From positions 796,001 through 860,000 of the forward strand of contig NZ_CP116967.1 in NCBI RefSeq assembly GCF_032050975.1: a DNA stretch of 64,000 nt, given 5' to 3'. The position numbers and the translations under genes were made by a program. A model generated the notes under the pieces. The model made no database searches. It was not told where the DNA came from and saw only the letters and a program-made list of their open reading frames with translations. Each line of letters starts with the position of its first letter. Within the stretch, counting starts at the first letter, position 1. This DNA comes from Candidatus Nitrospira allomarina (GTDB lineage: Bacteria; Nitrospirota; Nitrospiria; Nitrospirales; UBA8639). Positions 16,991 to 26,045 of the stretch are shown one piece after another.

Positions 16991-17644
16991 ATGACCACTT
17001 TGCCTTCCTTAAAAATCACCGAAATCTTTCATAGCCTTCAAGGGGAATCCACTCGTGTGGGACAACCGTGCGTGTTTGTCCGGTTAACGGGTTGTCCGCT
17101 TCGTTGCACCTGGTGTGACACGGAATATGCCTTTTATGGTGGAAATACCATGCCGATTGAGACAATTCTGGCGCAGGTACAATCATATGATTGTCCGCTT
17201 GTCGAGGTGACCGGCGGTGAACCATTGCATCAACCTGGCTCTCTGGTATTGTTAACACAATTATGCGAGGCTGGATTTCAGGTGATGCTGGAAACCAGCG
17301 GGGCGTTTGATATTGCCAACGTGGATGAGCGGGTTTCGATTATTCTGGATGTGAAATGTCCGGGTAGTGGAATGACGGACCGGATGCGGTGGGACACCCT
17401 TAGGCATTTGTCCGGAAAAGACGAAGTGAAGTTTGTTTTGAAGGACCGGGCCGATTACGAGTGGGCGCGCGATATTGTAAAGCAGTATTCATTGGGAGAC
17501 CGCTGTCCCGTCCATATGAGTCCGGTCTTTGGAGTCCTCCATCTTCAATCCCTGGCTGAATGGATTCTGGAAGATCGACTGCCTGTTCGTTTTCAACTCC
17601 AATTGCATAAAGTGATCTGGGATCCCCAAACCCGGGGCGTGTAA
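16991..17644 (+). CDS. queE: 7-carboxy-7-deazaguanine synthase
   Basis: Radical SAM enzyme of 217 aa that converts 6-carboxytetrahydropterin to 7-carboxy-7-deazaguanine in queuosine/preQ0 synthesis. The N-terminus ITEIFHSLQGESTRVGQPCVFVRLTGC is diagnostic. The cluster cysteines are C35, C39 and C42 (CPLRCTWC), the CX3CX2C pattern. EVTGGEPLHQ follows. ATG 16991 is taken as start; a GTG at 16970 in frame is possible because no strong ribosome site decides it. Other queuosine genes are not in the window. Confidence 0.93.
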   Translation: MTTLPSLKITEIFHSLQGESTRVGQPCVFVRLTGCPLRCTWCDTEYAFYGGNTMPIETILAQVQSYDCPLVEVTGGEPLHQPGSLVLLTQLCEAGFQVMLETSGAFDIANVDERVSIILDVKCPGSGMTDRMRWDTLRHLSGKDEVKFVLKDRADYEWARDIVKQYSLGDRCPVHMSPVFGVLHLQSLAEWILEDRLPVRFQLQLHKVIWDPQTRGV

Positions 17645-17703
17645 CAACGCCACGGCAAGGGGATCTGTTTACGTTTGGGGCGATTTATTTATTGAGGAGG
17701 CGT

Positions 17704-19209
17704 ATGAATATTCTAGTGAAGAGTGGTGAAGCCACCGCGACAACAACGGATGTGTTGGTGTGTTTGGAATATGAACAAGGGAAAACCTGGAGCAAAGCCG
17801 TCCAGCCGGTCGACCAGAAACTCGGTGGACAATTGAGCGCCCTGCGCAAAAGTGGAGAATTTTCCGGCAAGCCGAATAACACCGCCTTACTGCATATCGA
17901 TGGGAAATTGCCAGCAAAACGTGTGCTTCTTGTCGGCCTTGGAACACGGGAGACGGTGACCTTGGAACGAATTCGTCAAGCGATGGGGACCGCTGCCAAA
18001 CGCGCGCGCGCCGCCAAAGCCAAAGGGGTTGTTTGCGTGATGCCGGACGTGCCAAAGGGAACCGGCCCTCTGGATGACGTGGCTCAAGCCATGGTGGAAG
18101 GGGTAGTTCTTGGGCAATATCGGTTTAATGAGTACCGCACAGACCGTACGGACGACAACCACTCCTTGCAATCCTGCACCCTACTCACCACCTCCAACGC
18201 TCACCTGAATGAGGCCAAAGATGGGGCCAAACGTGGCCAAATCCTTGGGGAAGCGACCTGTTTCGTCCGGGATTTGTGCAACCACCCCGCAAACGTGATG
18301 ACGCCTTCCAGAGTCGTCACCGAAGCCAAAAAAATCGCCAGGGAGGCCAAAGTCCGGCTCAAAGTCTTGGACCGCAAACAGCAGGAAAAACTCGGCATGG
18401 GCGGATTATTGGGGGTCTCTCGAGGCAGCATCGAACCGCCTCAATTCATCATTCTGGAATATATGGGCGGCGCTCGCACACAAAAACCCATTGTTTTTGT
18501 CGGCAAAACGGTAACATTTGATAGCGGCGGCATCTCCTTAAAACCATCGGAAAACATGGAACAGATGAAGGCCGACATGACCGGTGGGGCCGAAGTGTTA
18601 GCGACGATTCGAGCCGCCTCCCGGCTCAAGCTCCCGGTCAATGCGATCGGCCTCTTGCCTGTGACGGAAAACATGCCGGGAGGACGGGCAACTAAACCCG
18701 GCGATATCCTTACCATGCTCTCCGGAAAAACAGTGGAAGTCCAAAATACCGATGCGGAAGGTCGGTTGATTCTTGCTGACGGCTTGGCCTATGCCTCTCG
18801 GTTCAAACCCGCCTGCGTGATTGACATCGCCACACTGACCGGCGCGGCTGCTGTTGCCTTGGGACAGTTCGCGATTGGCATGCTGGGTAATGACGACCCC
18901 CTGAAAGCCGACATCAAAAAGGCCGGCAATCATGCCGGTGAACGGGTATGGGAAATGCCCCTGTGGGATGAATATTTTGAACAGCTAAAAAGTGACGTGG
19001 CGGACATGCGGAATATCGGTGGGCGCGGAGGCGGAATGATTACGGCGGCCATGTTTTTATCAAAATTCGTTGGGGACCATCCCTGGGTTCATTTGGACAT
19101 TGCCAGCACCGATTGGGGTACAACAGAACGGCCGTATATTCCGAAAGGTCCGACAGGTATCGGGACCCGGTTGCTGATTCAGTATTTACTGAATCATGCC
19201 AATCGCTAA
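17704..19209 (+). CDS. pepA: leucyl aminopeptidase
   Basis: Cytosol aminopeptidase of family M17, 501 aa, removing N-terminal residues from peptides using two metal ions. ATG 17704 follows GAGGAGG. The N-terminal domain (to about 165) is the variable macro-like part. The C-terminal catalytic domain has VGKTVTFDSGGISLKPSENMEQMKADM (metal-binding residues) cut here by its two halves VGKTVTFDSGGISLK and MEQMKADMTGGA, then the signature NTDAEGRL (348-355). Length is normal. Its last 14 bp overlap nagZ, so the two are probably translated from one message. Confidence 0.96.
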   Translation: MNILVKSGEATATTTDVLVCLEYEQGKTWSKAVQPVDQKLGGQLSALRKSGEFSGKPNNTALLHIDGKLPAKRVLLVGLGTRETVTLERIRQAMGTAAKRARAAKAKGVVCVMPDVPKGTGPLDDVAQAMVEGVVLGQYRFNEYRTDRTDDNHSLQSCTLLTTSNAHLNEAKDGAKRGQILGEATCFVRDLCNHPANVMTPSRVVTEAKKIAREAKVRLKVLDRKQQEKLGMGGLLGVSRGSIEPPQFIILEYMGGARTQKPIVFVGKTVTFDSGGISLKPSENMEQMKADMTGGAEVLATIRAASRLKLPVNAIGLLPVTENMPGGRATKPGDILTMLSGKTVEVQNTDAEGRLILADGLAYASRFKPACVIDIATLTGAAAVALGQFAIGMLGNDDPLKADIKKAGNHAGERVWEMPLWDEYFEQLKSDVADMRNIGGRGGGMITAAMFLSKFVGDHPWVHLDIASTDWGTTERPYIPKGPTGIGTRLLIQYLLNHANR

Positions 19210-20314
19210 ACAGCAACGCACAGCGATGTCTATCGCCGAACTCATAGGGCAACTGTGTATGATCGGGTTCGAAGGGACGGAGGTCACTCCGGACCTTCGA
19301 GCCTGGATGCAGGAATTCCGACCAGGAGGGATCATTCTCTTTTCCCGCAATTTGGTTGACCCTGTCCAAATCGCACACCTCACGAACGACCTCCAAGCCC
19401 TGGCCGGTGACATCCCACTGCTCATCGGCATCGATCAAGAAGGCGGGCGCGTCTCCCGCCTTCCTTCAGGCTTTACCATTTTTCCTCCTGCGACAACCGT
19501 CGCCCACTCGGGATCCACGGAACTGGCCTATCAGGCGGCAGCCGTGACCGCTAAGGAGTTACGCGCCGTAGGGATTAATATGAATATGGCACCGGTTTTG
19601 GACATCCATACGAATCCCTCCAATCCGATTATCGGAGATCGGGCGTTTGGGACCGAGCCGGAACAGGTGTGCCTCATGGGAGCGGCCACTCTCGCGGGAC
19701 TGCACGATCATCGCGTATTGGCCTGTGGAAAACATTTTCCTGGTCATGGCGACACCAGTACCGATTCACATGTGGAACTGCCGGTGGTCCACGCCACACG
19801 GGAGCGGCTGGAGAGCGTGGAACTCAAACCTTTTCAATATGCCATTGCGCATGGCCTACAAGCCATCATGACGGCCCACGTCCACTATCCCGACCTAGAC
19901 CCCATAAATCCCGCAACCCTCTCTGCCATGATATTGACAGATATCCTTCGGCAGCAGATGGGATTTTCCGGCGTCATCTTGAGCGACGACTTGGAGATGG
20001 GCGCCATTGTGAACCATTCGACAGTCGGCGAGGCCGCTGTGCACTCGTTACAAGCCGGAGTGGATATGTTATTAGTGTGCAAAACCCGCAGGCTTGCGAC
20101 CGATACGATTAAAGCCGTCAGTCGTGCCGTTGAATCTCACGTATTGGATCAAAGCCGCCTTGAGACGAGTGTGGCCCGTATCGCCTCCGTCAAACAGCAA
20201 TTTGTCTTCCCCTATCACCCAATCGACATTCCCTCCATCCCTCATACTGTCGGGATTTCTGCCCATCGCCATGTCTTAGCACAGATCCAAGGACAGTTTC
20301 GCACCCTGACCTGA
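19196..20314 (+). CDS. nagZ: beta-N-acetylhexosaminidase (cell-wall recycling)
   Basis: Glycoside hydrolase family 3, 372 aa, releasing GlcNAc from anhydromuropeptides during peptidoglycan recycling. Key features are GIDQEGGRVSRL, the family signature KHFPGHGDTSTDSH (K179-H180 and the catalytic His loop), MTAHVHYP, and the nucleophile in ILSDDLEMGAI. The first in-frame ATG (19196) overlaps pepA; ATG 19226 (MSIAELIGQLC) would give a neater N-terminus and cannot be excluded. Being coupled to pepA fits a role in turnover of cell-wall peptides. Confidence 0.93.
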   Translation: MPIAKQQRTAMSIAELIGQLCMIGFEGTEVTPDLRAWMQEFRPGGIILFSRNLVDPVQIAHLTNDLQALAGDIPLLIGIDQEGGRVSRLPSGFTIFPPATTVAHSGSTELAYQAAAVTAKELRAVGINMNMAPVLDIHTNPSNPIIGDRAFGTEPEQVCLMGAATLAGLHDHRVLACGKHFPGHGDTSTDSHVELPVVHATRERLESVELKPFQYAIAHGLQAIMTAHVHYPDLDPINPATLSAMILTDILRQQMGFSGVILSDDLEMGAIVNHSTVGEAAVHSLQAGVDMLLVCKTRRLATDTIKAVSRAVESHVLDQSRLETSVARIASVKQQFVFPYHPIDIPSIPHTVGISAHRHVLAQIQGQFRTLT

Positions 20315-20576
20315 ATGCACAAAAAAGATAAGACGGATTCCCGGACGGGCTCCAATAAGCAGTGGGCGGTTCGTCTCGCTCTAGGCCCATGTTATGGATG
20401 CCGGCTCCTCTCATCTTCTTAGGTGTGAAAAAGAAGGGCCTGGCCCAATTCTGGACATTCCCTACAAAGATTTGGTTAGCTATCAATCTTGCTGCATAAA
20501 TCGACACATCCAATCATCTATTTCTATTGCTGATGACAGAATTTCATGATTCATTTCGGGAGCAAGGAGCATGGTT

Positions 20577-20978
20577 ATGGCATTAAAAAAAGGGGACATA
20601 ATCGACGAACGCAAACGGTTTCCTGATTCTTGCGGACTGGTACTCAAGGTGATGAGCGGTGGCGAAGGGTTTGAAAAAATACGATGTTGCGGACATGACC
20701 TGACCCTGGAGGACGTGGTTCCCTCGTTTAATCAAGAGCGTGGCCGCCGAGCAGGAGCCTTGGCAGTCGGCATGCCACTTGATGAAAAAATTGTTGCCAC
20801 TGATTCCTGTGGACTTCGCCTCATGGTAATGGCGGGCGGGGAGGGATTTCAGGAAGTCATCTGTTGTGGCCATTCGTTTGGTGCGAAAGCGATTCAGAGT
20901 CTAGAGTTTGGCCAGATGCGGGGAGAGGACACCAACCGAGAGCAATCCCCCAACACGCCACATCAAGGGACCGCATAA
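20577..20978 (+). CDS. small protein with two desulforedoxin-like Cys modules
   Basis: A 133-aa protein made of two copies of one motif. Copy one is DSCGLVLKVMSGGEGFEKI plus RCCGHDL. Copy two is DSCGLRLMVMAGGEGFQEV plus ICCGHSF. The pattern C-G-x9-GG-x-G-x5-CCG resembles the desulforedoxin/desulfoferrodoxin N-terminal iron site, but the first Cys of the usual CxxC is absent, leaving three Cys per copy. ATG 20577 has AAGGAG at 7 nt; ATG 20571 is too close. The C-terminal 25 residues are polar. It sits 15 bp before the PsiE-family gene and is probably cotranscribed. Metal binding is inference. Confidence 0.7.
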   Translation: MALKKGDIIDERKRFPDSCGLVLKVMSGGEGFEKIRCCGHDLTLEDVVPSFNQERGRRAGALAVGMPLDEKIVATDSCGLRLMVMAGGEGFQEVICCGHSFGAKAIQSLEFGQMRGEDTNREQSPNTPHQGTA

Positions 20979-20993
20979 GAGGGCACATTCAAC

Positions 20994-21473
20994 ATGTTAG
21001 GGTGGACACCAGATTCAATTAAGCAATGGGTCCGATGGATGCAGTTCCTCGACCGGTGGGGCTACATCACCGCCTGCTTGAGTTTTCTTCTCGTGGGTAT
21101 GCTGGTCTTCGGTTATAGTTGGGTAGCCTATGCTCAATCGATACAGACCGCGTTTTTGCCAGCGACCATCACTTTATTGAATGACCTGTTGTTCGTCATT
21201 ATTCTTTTGGAATTGTTTCGCACGGTATTAGGCTTTCTACAAAACGACCGCATTCGACTGGAACCCTTCCTGCATGTGGGGATCATCGCTTCTGTCCGAA
21301 GAATTCTTACCGCTGGTGCTGAATTCTCGCACCAGGAATCTGTCCCTGAAGATATGTTTCGTCATTACCTCATGGATATGTCCCTGCATGTCATCGTAAT
21401 TTTGGTCCTCATGATCGCACTATATCTTCACCGAAAATCCGAACTTCCGGTAGAACCTCTTCTCAACAAATAG
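20994..21473 (+). CDS. PsiE-family membrane protein
   Basis: A 159-aa membrane protein with four hydrophobic helices: ITACLSFLLVGMLVFGYSWV, the amphipathic AFLPATITLLNDLLFVIILLELFRTVL, a third region around VGIIASVRRIL, and a C-terminal LHVIVILVLMIALYL. The LND-LLFVIILLELFRTV plus RIRLEPFLHVGIIASVRRIL signature matches the phosphate-starvation-inducible PsiE family, whose biochemical role is unknown. It begins 15 bp after the Cys-module gene, suggesting an operon. Confidence 0.8.
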   Translation: MLGWTPDSIKQWVRWMQFLDRWGYITACLSFLLVGMLVFGYSWVAYAQSIQTAFLPATITLLNDLLFVIILLELFRTVLGFLQNDRIRLEPFLHVGIIASVRRILTAGAEFSHQESVPEDMFRHYLMDMSLHVIVILVLMIALYLHRKSELPVEPLLNK

Positions 21474-21633
21474 CCCTTCCGAATTCCAGAGAAATTCTTT
21501 TTCTCATTTCTCTTCCCCCAAACATATATATTGCCAGAAATTCCTAATGAACTTCTTGGGCTCATATTGCATACCGCCGGGGGCTGTGGCAGTATAGCCT
21601 CCTTTTTAGACGACAATCTGTTCTGTTGGTATC

Positions 21634-22041
21634 ATGGATTCTCTTCCTGAATTAGTCGGCACGGTCCATATTATTCTGGGCCCCTATCGAGGAAATCCGA
21701 TTGCACTGTACATGTGCCAGGATGAGTCTACCTGCCGGATTTCTCCTCGTATCTACCCGTGGAATCAAACTGTTGGAACCGGAGAAACCCCTAATAAGGC
21801 CGCTGCAGACTTTGAAGCCAGGTGGAAAGAGACCGACCTAGCCGACGATATGTATACCGGCCCTCATTGGGAAGGTGGCATCAAACCGGAAAAGCCCAAA
21901 CCCGTACCTGCTCCAAAACTTTCCACTCCTCCTGCAGCCAAGGAAGAGGCTGCACAAGAGACCAAACCCCCTCCACCTAAATCACCGGCCCAGCCGGATC
22001 CACCCCAACCAAGTCCCGAAGCCGAAGACGCGGCTAAGTAA
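21634..22041 (+). CDS. hypothetical protein with Pro/Lys-rich tail
   Basis: A 135-aa protein, function not recognised. The N-terminal 90 residues look folded: VGTVHIILGPYRGNPIALYMCQDE, then TCRISPRIYPWNQTVGTGETPNKAAADFEARW, with two Cys and several Trp. The remaining 45 residues are Pro/Lys/Glu-rich and probably disordered. There is no signal peptide or membrane helix. No clear ribosome site lies before ATG 21634. The biased but coherent composition and the lack of a better overlapping frame support it as a real gene. Confidence 0.55.
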   Translation: MDSLPELVGTVHIILGPYRGNPIALYMCQDESTCRISPRIYPWNQTVGTGETPNKAAADFEARWKETDLADDMYTGPHWEGGIKPEKPKPVPAPKLSTPPAAKEEAAQETKPPPPKSPAQPDPPQPSPEAEDAAK

Positions 22042-22121
22042 AACTACCAGTCCTTTTATCCGTTTGAAAGTTCTCTTTCTTATGGATTTGGTGTGAACCA
22101 GGCCAAACTGTCCTGAACAGG

Positions 22122-22874
22122 CTATGTTCGGCTGTCGGCAAACTGCCTGGCGGATTGAATCAACGCCGAAAATAGACGTTTCTGAATCGCATCCTTCCGG
22201 TATAAAAACTCCGGATGCCATTGGACCCCAAGCCAGAATGGATGACGAGAGGCTTCAATCGCTTCAATGACTCCATCTGGAGCAATCCCGGTAACCTGAA
22301 AGGACGATGGAACAGATTTGATAGATTGATGGTGGGAGCTATTCACCGCAATACTTAACCGCTTTGCGATGCGCTGCAGTAGGCTGTTTGGTTCAATACT
22401 AACCAGATGGGCTGTTTTCGTTGCCGATTTGGTGGGTCGATGTTCAATTTTCGTCGCCAATTGAGAGGAAATGTCCTGCACCAGGGTTCCTCCCAAGGCC
22501 ACGTTCATGGATTGCATCCCTCCGCAAATCCCCAGGGTCGGCACACCCTGACGAAAGGCCAGCTTGGATAATCCAAGCTCTAGTTGGGCGCGCTCTTCGC
22601 TCATTTGCTGAAAAGGATACCGCTGCTTCTCCCCATACAACTCAGGTGCTAAATCCGATCCGCTCCCGGTCACCAGAAGACCGTCCAGCCGTTGCATGAG
22701 ATATTTCTGTTTTGCCAAACCACGGACCAGGGGAAGCACGATGGGCACTCCCCCGACGTCCTGAATTGCCTGAAGGTACCTGGCCCTCAAAAAATAGGTG
22801 GGCTCTTTCCCACCCATATCCTTCCGATTTCCAGGGTTAAAATCCGGTGTAATTCCAATGATAGGTTTGAGCAT
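22122..22874 (-). CDS. class I glutamine amidotransferase, peptidase C26 (PuuD-like)
   Basis: A 250-aa peptidase C26 / gamma-glutamyl-gamma-aminobutyrate hydrolase-type protein. It starts MLKPIIGITPDF as the family does. The catalytic triad is visible: C117 in LGICGGMQSMN, and H220/E222 in VQWHPEF. LPLV and DGLLVTGSGSDLAPELYG are family features. It probably hydrolyses gamma-glutamyl amides; the PuuD name implies putrescine breakdown, but no other put/puu gene is nearby, so the substrate is uncertain. It is followed on the same strand, after a non-coding gap, by nothing in the window. Confidence 0.88.
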   Translation of the reverse strand: MLKPIIGITPDFNPGNRKDMGGKEPTYFLRARYLQAIQDVGGVPIVLPLVRGLAKQKYLMQRLDGLLVTGSGSDLAPELYGEKQRYPFQQMSEERAQLELGLSKLAFRQGVPTLGICGGMQSMNVALGGTLVQDISSQLATKIEHRPTKSATKTAHLVSIEPNSLLQRIAKRLSIAVNSSHHQSIKSVPSSFQVTGIAPDGVIEAIEASRHPFWLGVQWHPEFLYRKDAIQKRLFSALIQSARQFADSRT

Positions 22875-22912
22875 ACCAGCCGATTCAACTCAAGCGGGTT
22901 TAATCTTTCGGT

Positions 22913-23305
22913 CTATAGCGCTTGATCCTCGTATGCGGAAACCCCGAGGAATCGAACAGGCTCATTCCCCTTCAGATGGTCAGGAGTGATGACATACGTG
23001 CCGTAGAAGCTCGGCTCCCATACGGCTTTTGCGGTTTCAAGGTCACCACCTGTCAATCCATAGGTAAACGTTCCCACAACCCCGCCCAAGATGGCATAGG
23101 CAAACTTCACAGGGAAATAAATCACGGTCAGCAGAGCACTCCCGATCCCAAGGGCCGCTTCATTGGTTGGGCTCGATAATTCTTGGTCGGCAGCCAAACT
23201 TACCCCTGTGGCACCCAGGCATACGATCAGGGAAAAAGCCAACAACACGCACACCCCTGTCAATTGTTTAAAAACACCTCCCCAAAAACCCTTGGATTGC
23301 CGCAT
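22913..23305 (-). CDS. exported hydrophobic hypothetical protein
   Basis: A 130-aa protein beginning at ATG 23305 with AAGGAG 8 nt upstream. A basic N-terminus and hydrophobic stretch ending SLAADQ form a signal peptide (cleavage near 39). Residues about 50-85 (ALGIGSALLTVIYFPVKFAYAILGGVVGTFTYGLTGGD) are Gly-rich and hydrophobic, so the mature protein is probably membrane-associated. The tail has a WEPSFYGTYVITPDHL stretch. I recognise no family. It is 38 bp upstream of the amidotransferase gene on the same strand and may share its message. Confidence 0.65.
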   Translation of the reverse strand: MRQSKGFWGGVFKQLTGVCVLLAFSLIVCLGATGVSLAADQELSSPTNEAALGIGSALLTVIYFPVKFAYAILGGVVGTFTYGLTGGDLETAKAVWEPSFYGTYVITPDHLKGNEPVRFLGVSAYEDQAL

Positions 23306-23427
23306 AAGGAATACTCCTTCCTGTTTAATTTTTATGCAAAACTTCTCGTTAGTATTTTAAACCTGAATGATGCATTAGTCTTCTGTTTTTAAATCCGAAA
23401 TGAGGGATTATAGCAAATTTGGTACCT

Positions 23428-23898
23428 TCATTGTGACGGGGGTCTCTCTTCGGTTTCAACCAGATCCAACTCGATAAAAATCTGCCTCTTGATTTCCTCG
23501 GCCTCACGCTCAACTACCTCATCAGTTTCAGCAATGAGAGCGTCCCCTGAAACTTGGATATTTTCCTGCTTGATTCCCTGCTGAATAAAGGCATGAAGCT
23601 TGTGAAAGCACAGCAACTGCACCAATAAATCATGGCTTTTTTCTCGATAGCTTCCCTGCTTTTCAACTGAAACGCCCCTCAGAACGACTTCCAACCATGA
23701 CGAATGCTGAAGAATTCCTTCGAGCCTTTCTACTTGGTTCCTTTTCATTACCACCTCGACTTGTACCCCACCTTTCCAGCTGCGTTTTTTGACATTAAAC
23801 ACACAGTGTACAGAATCTGAGGCACCTTCAACGGCTTCAGGGCCGTAAAACAGCGTAATGCGAAAAAGGGGAATTTGGGGCGGTGAAAGTAATGACAT
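23428..23898 (-). CDS. hypothetical protein, soluble
   Basis: A 156-aa protein of unknown function with no signal or membrane segment. The N-terminal half looks beta-rich (FRITLFYGPEAVEGA, VHCVFNVKKRSWKGGVQVEVVM) and the C-terminal half helical and acidic (LLVQLLCFHKLHAFIQQGIKQENIQ, DEVVEREAEEIKRQIFIELDLVE). The well-balanced amphipathic segments and absence of an opposing gene support it. It is transcribed divergently from tatA, with about 170 bp between starts that should hold both promoters. Confidence 0.55.
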   Translation of the reverse strand: MSLLSPPQIPLFRITLFYGPEAVEGASDSVHCVFNVKKRSWKGGVQVEVVMKRNQVERLEGILQHSSWLEVVLRGVSVEKQGSYREKSHDLLVQLLCFHKLHAFIQQGIKQENIQVSGDALIAETDEVVEREAEEIKRQIFIELDLVETEERPPSQ

Positions 23899-24072
23899 CC
23901 GTGATCTACTCGTTTCTTTACAAAGGGCACAACAAAAAATGAAGAGTATGCAAAACTTGGCTTGGGCCTAGTGTTCCAAGCCTACCGCATTTAGGTTGAC
24001 ACTCGTCAATCTTGAAAGATAGAGTCTTTTAAGTCTTAAATTTTCACAGTCCTAAATGGAGAGGTTTTACCT

Positions 24073-24861
24073 ATGTTCGGAACCATGGGGTTCTCTGAAC
24101 TCATGATCATTCTGGTGATCATCCTGATTATTTTCGGGGCAGGTCGGCTCCCGCAAATCGGAGAAGGTGTGGGGAAAGCCTTAAAAGGCTTTAAAAAAGA
24201 AGTCGCCGATATACCCTCACCAGTGGACCCAAATGAGCCACTACCCAACACACTGACAGAGCCAGGACAGGCGCAATCCCAGTCAACTACCCCTGTGGGC
24301 ACTCCGACCAATCAGCCATTTCAGCCTGGTCCTGAACAAACCCCGGGAACCACTGCGGCATTACTTTATAAGGGGGCAGGGCCTGAGGTAGTCCAACCTT
24401 CATCTCAACCTGTCGGGGCTTCCAGTCCTCCTCAAGCCACGACGACTCCTTCTCCCCCCCCACCGATGTCGATGGAAGATAGACAAGCGCAACCAGCCCC
24501 CATGGCTTCCAGGCAATATCCCGCTCTCCCGGCTGGCGCACAAGCGAAGCCCGTGCTGAAGCGACCTGCAGCTGTTGTGAATAAACAAGCTGTGGCCCGT
24601 GTCCAAGCTCAACAAGCCGCAATGAAAGCCCAAACTTCCCAGCAATCCGGATTAGCTCCCCGAGATATGCAATCTCTGGGAGAAGGTCTTGGAAGTGCCG
24701 TACGTACCTTCCGGGATGCCGCGGCAGATATTAAAAATTCGATCGATCCTCAAATGCGCACCATTCAAGCGGAACTGGAGTCGGCCGAAAAAGAGATGCA
24801 AGACTCCATTGAAGTAGCCAAAGAGCCTCTAACTCCCAAAGAACCCTCTGGATCTGCATAA
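24073..24861 (+). CDS. tatA: TatA-family translocase with long C-terminal extension
   Basis: Twin-arginine translocase pore component, 262 aa, about three times the usual TatA length. ATG 24073 follows GGAGAGG. The N-terminus MFGTMGFSELMIILVIILIIFGAGRLP is a normal TatA membrane helix and hinge, then the amphipathic helix IGEGVGKALKGFKKEVADI (about 29-47). A long Pro/Gln/Ala-rich linker follows. Residues about 202-220 read LGEGLGSAVRTFRDAAADI, clearly a second copy of the amphipathic helix, without a second membrane helix. A charged helix ends the protein. No tatB or tatC is adjacent. The Tat-type MsrB at 7523 is a likely client. Confidence 0.88.
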   Translation: MFGTMGFSELMIILVIILIIFGAGRLPQIGEGVGKALKGFKKEVADIPSPVDPNEPLPNTLTEPGQAQSQSTTPVGTPTNQPFQPGPEQTPGTTAALLYKGAGPEVVQPSSQPVGASSPPQATTTPSPPPPMSMEDRQAQPAPMASRQYPALPAGAQAKPVLKRPAAVVNKQAVARVQAQQAAMKAQTSQQSGLAPRDMQSLGEGLGSAVRTFRDAAADIKNSIDPQMRTIQAELESAEKEMQDSIEVAKEPLTPKEPSGSA

Positions 24862-24868
24862 GCCTTTC

Positions 24869-25642
24869 TTGCTCACGTTCTCTACCAATTCTGCTACCAT
24901 TATTGGAGCAATGTGTTTCTTTGGACTCGTTGGTTGTGTCATTGAATCCCCACCTGAATCAGCTGAAACCGTCACCGCACGACTTATTCCACTTCTGACG
25001 GATACTCAGACTGATACTAGACGAACCGCAGCCTTATCACTTGGGAAAATTGGCGACCCTCAGGGCATTCCAGCCCTTGTTCTCGCCTTATCGGATCCAG
25101 ATGATCAGGTTAGACAGTCAAGTGCTTGGGCCTTGGGAGCGATGGCCGATTCACTATCAGACCAAGCTTTAGTTGCATTAGTTCAGCACCTTACGGACCC
25201 TTCCGATTCAGTTAAACAGGCTGTGGTATTGGCCTTGGGTCGGACAGCCGTGCAGAAGGAATTAATACAAGTATTAACTGAAGCCTACGCTATTTCCACC
25301 ATTGAAACTCAAAGAACCATAATCCAATCTCTTGCTCACTTTGATTTTCCATTTTCCTATTCCGTGTACCTTCAAGCTCTGGAAAGTCCGGATTCTCTCA
25401 CTCGACAATCTGCAATTGCAGGGCTCGGTGAATTAGGCGACCCCCGGGGACTCCCGTTGTTACGCACCCATCTTCTCCAGGATCCAAGCGTGGGTGTCCG
25501 ATCGGAAGCCGCATATCGTTTGGGCAAATTGGGAACCAGCGCGGATGTGCTGGCGCTGAAGCAAGCCATGGAAACAGACCCGACTCCCAATGTGCATTTT
25601 TGGGCCTCCTGGGCCCTTAACCAAATTGGTCAAAGTACTTAA
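24869..25642 (+). CDS. HEAT-repeat lipoprotein
   Basis: A 257-aa protein of about six HEAT/PBS-lyase-type repeats, for example DTRRTAALSLGKIGDPQGIPALVLALSDPDD and VRQSSAWALGAMAD. Such proteins act as binding scaffolds. The N-terminus from TTG 24869 gives a hydrophobic segment ending LVGC, a lipobox, so it is probably anchored in a membrane. This signal has no positive charge, and ATG 24911 is the only alternative but leaves too short a signal. The gene starts 7 bp after tatA, so it is likely in the same operon. Confidence 0.75.
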   Translation: MLTFSTNSATIIGAMCFFGLVGCVIESPPESAETVTARLIPLLTDTQTDTRRTAALSLGKIGDPQGIPALVLALSDPDDQVRQSSAWALGAMADSLSDQALVALVQHLTDPSDSVKQAVVLALGRTAVQKELIQVLTEAYAISTIETQRTIIQSLAHFDFPFSYSVYLQALESPDSLTRQSAIAGLGELGDPRGLPLLRTHLLQDPSVGVRSEAAYRLGKLGTSADVLALKQAMETDPTPNVHFWASWALNQIGQST

Positions 25643-25787
25643 TCTCCGCGAATTTTCTTCGGCATCATAATTCACCTTCCGCGCTGATTTCCGTCCAACT
25701 ACCACCCTAGATCAAAATTTTTCCATGTACTATGCGTTTGATTGAATACTCGAGATAAAATCATTACAATTCGCCTTCTTTTTCTCC

Positions 25788-26045
25788 ATGAGAAAAAAAA
25801 TGAAGAAAATAAAAATTGATATGACCGTAGGCCTTTTGGCAATTCTGACAAGCCTGAGTTGCGCTTCCGCACCGGTGAAATGGTTCAAGCCCGGTACCTC
25901 GCAGGCAACCTTTTCCAAGGATAAGTCTGATTGCGAAGAAGCCTTGTTTTCAACAGGAACCACTCAAAGGACCAAAGAAGTTTATTCCTTAGAAGGGTGT
26001 TTGGAGGCAAAGGGTTATACAGCCATCCCGCTTTCTTCTCAATAA
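25788..26045 (+). CDS. small lipoprotein
   Basis: An 85-aa protein with a strongly basic N-terminus (MRKKMKKIKI) and a hydrophobic stretch ending LTSLSC, a good lipobox. The mature part is about 60 residues. Its GTSQATFSKDKSDCEEAL-type segment and following YSLEGCLEAKGY contain two Cys, and resemble small outer-membrane lipoproteins in which a Cys pair surrounds a helix and the end reads CLxxKGY. Function unknown. No strong ribosome site is visible, but the start is fixed by the signal. Confidence 0.7.
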   Translation: MRKKMKKIKIDMTVGLLAILTSLSCASAPVKWFKPGTSQATFSKDKSDCEEALFSTGTTQRTKEVYSLEGCLEAKGYTAIPLSSQ

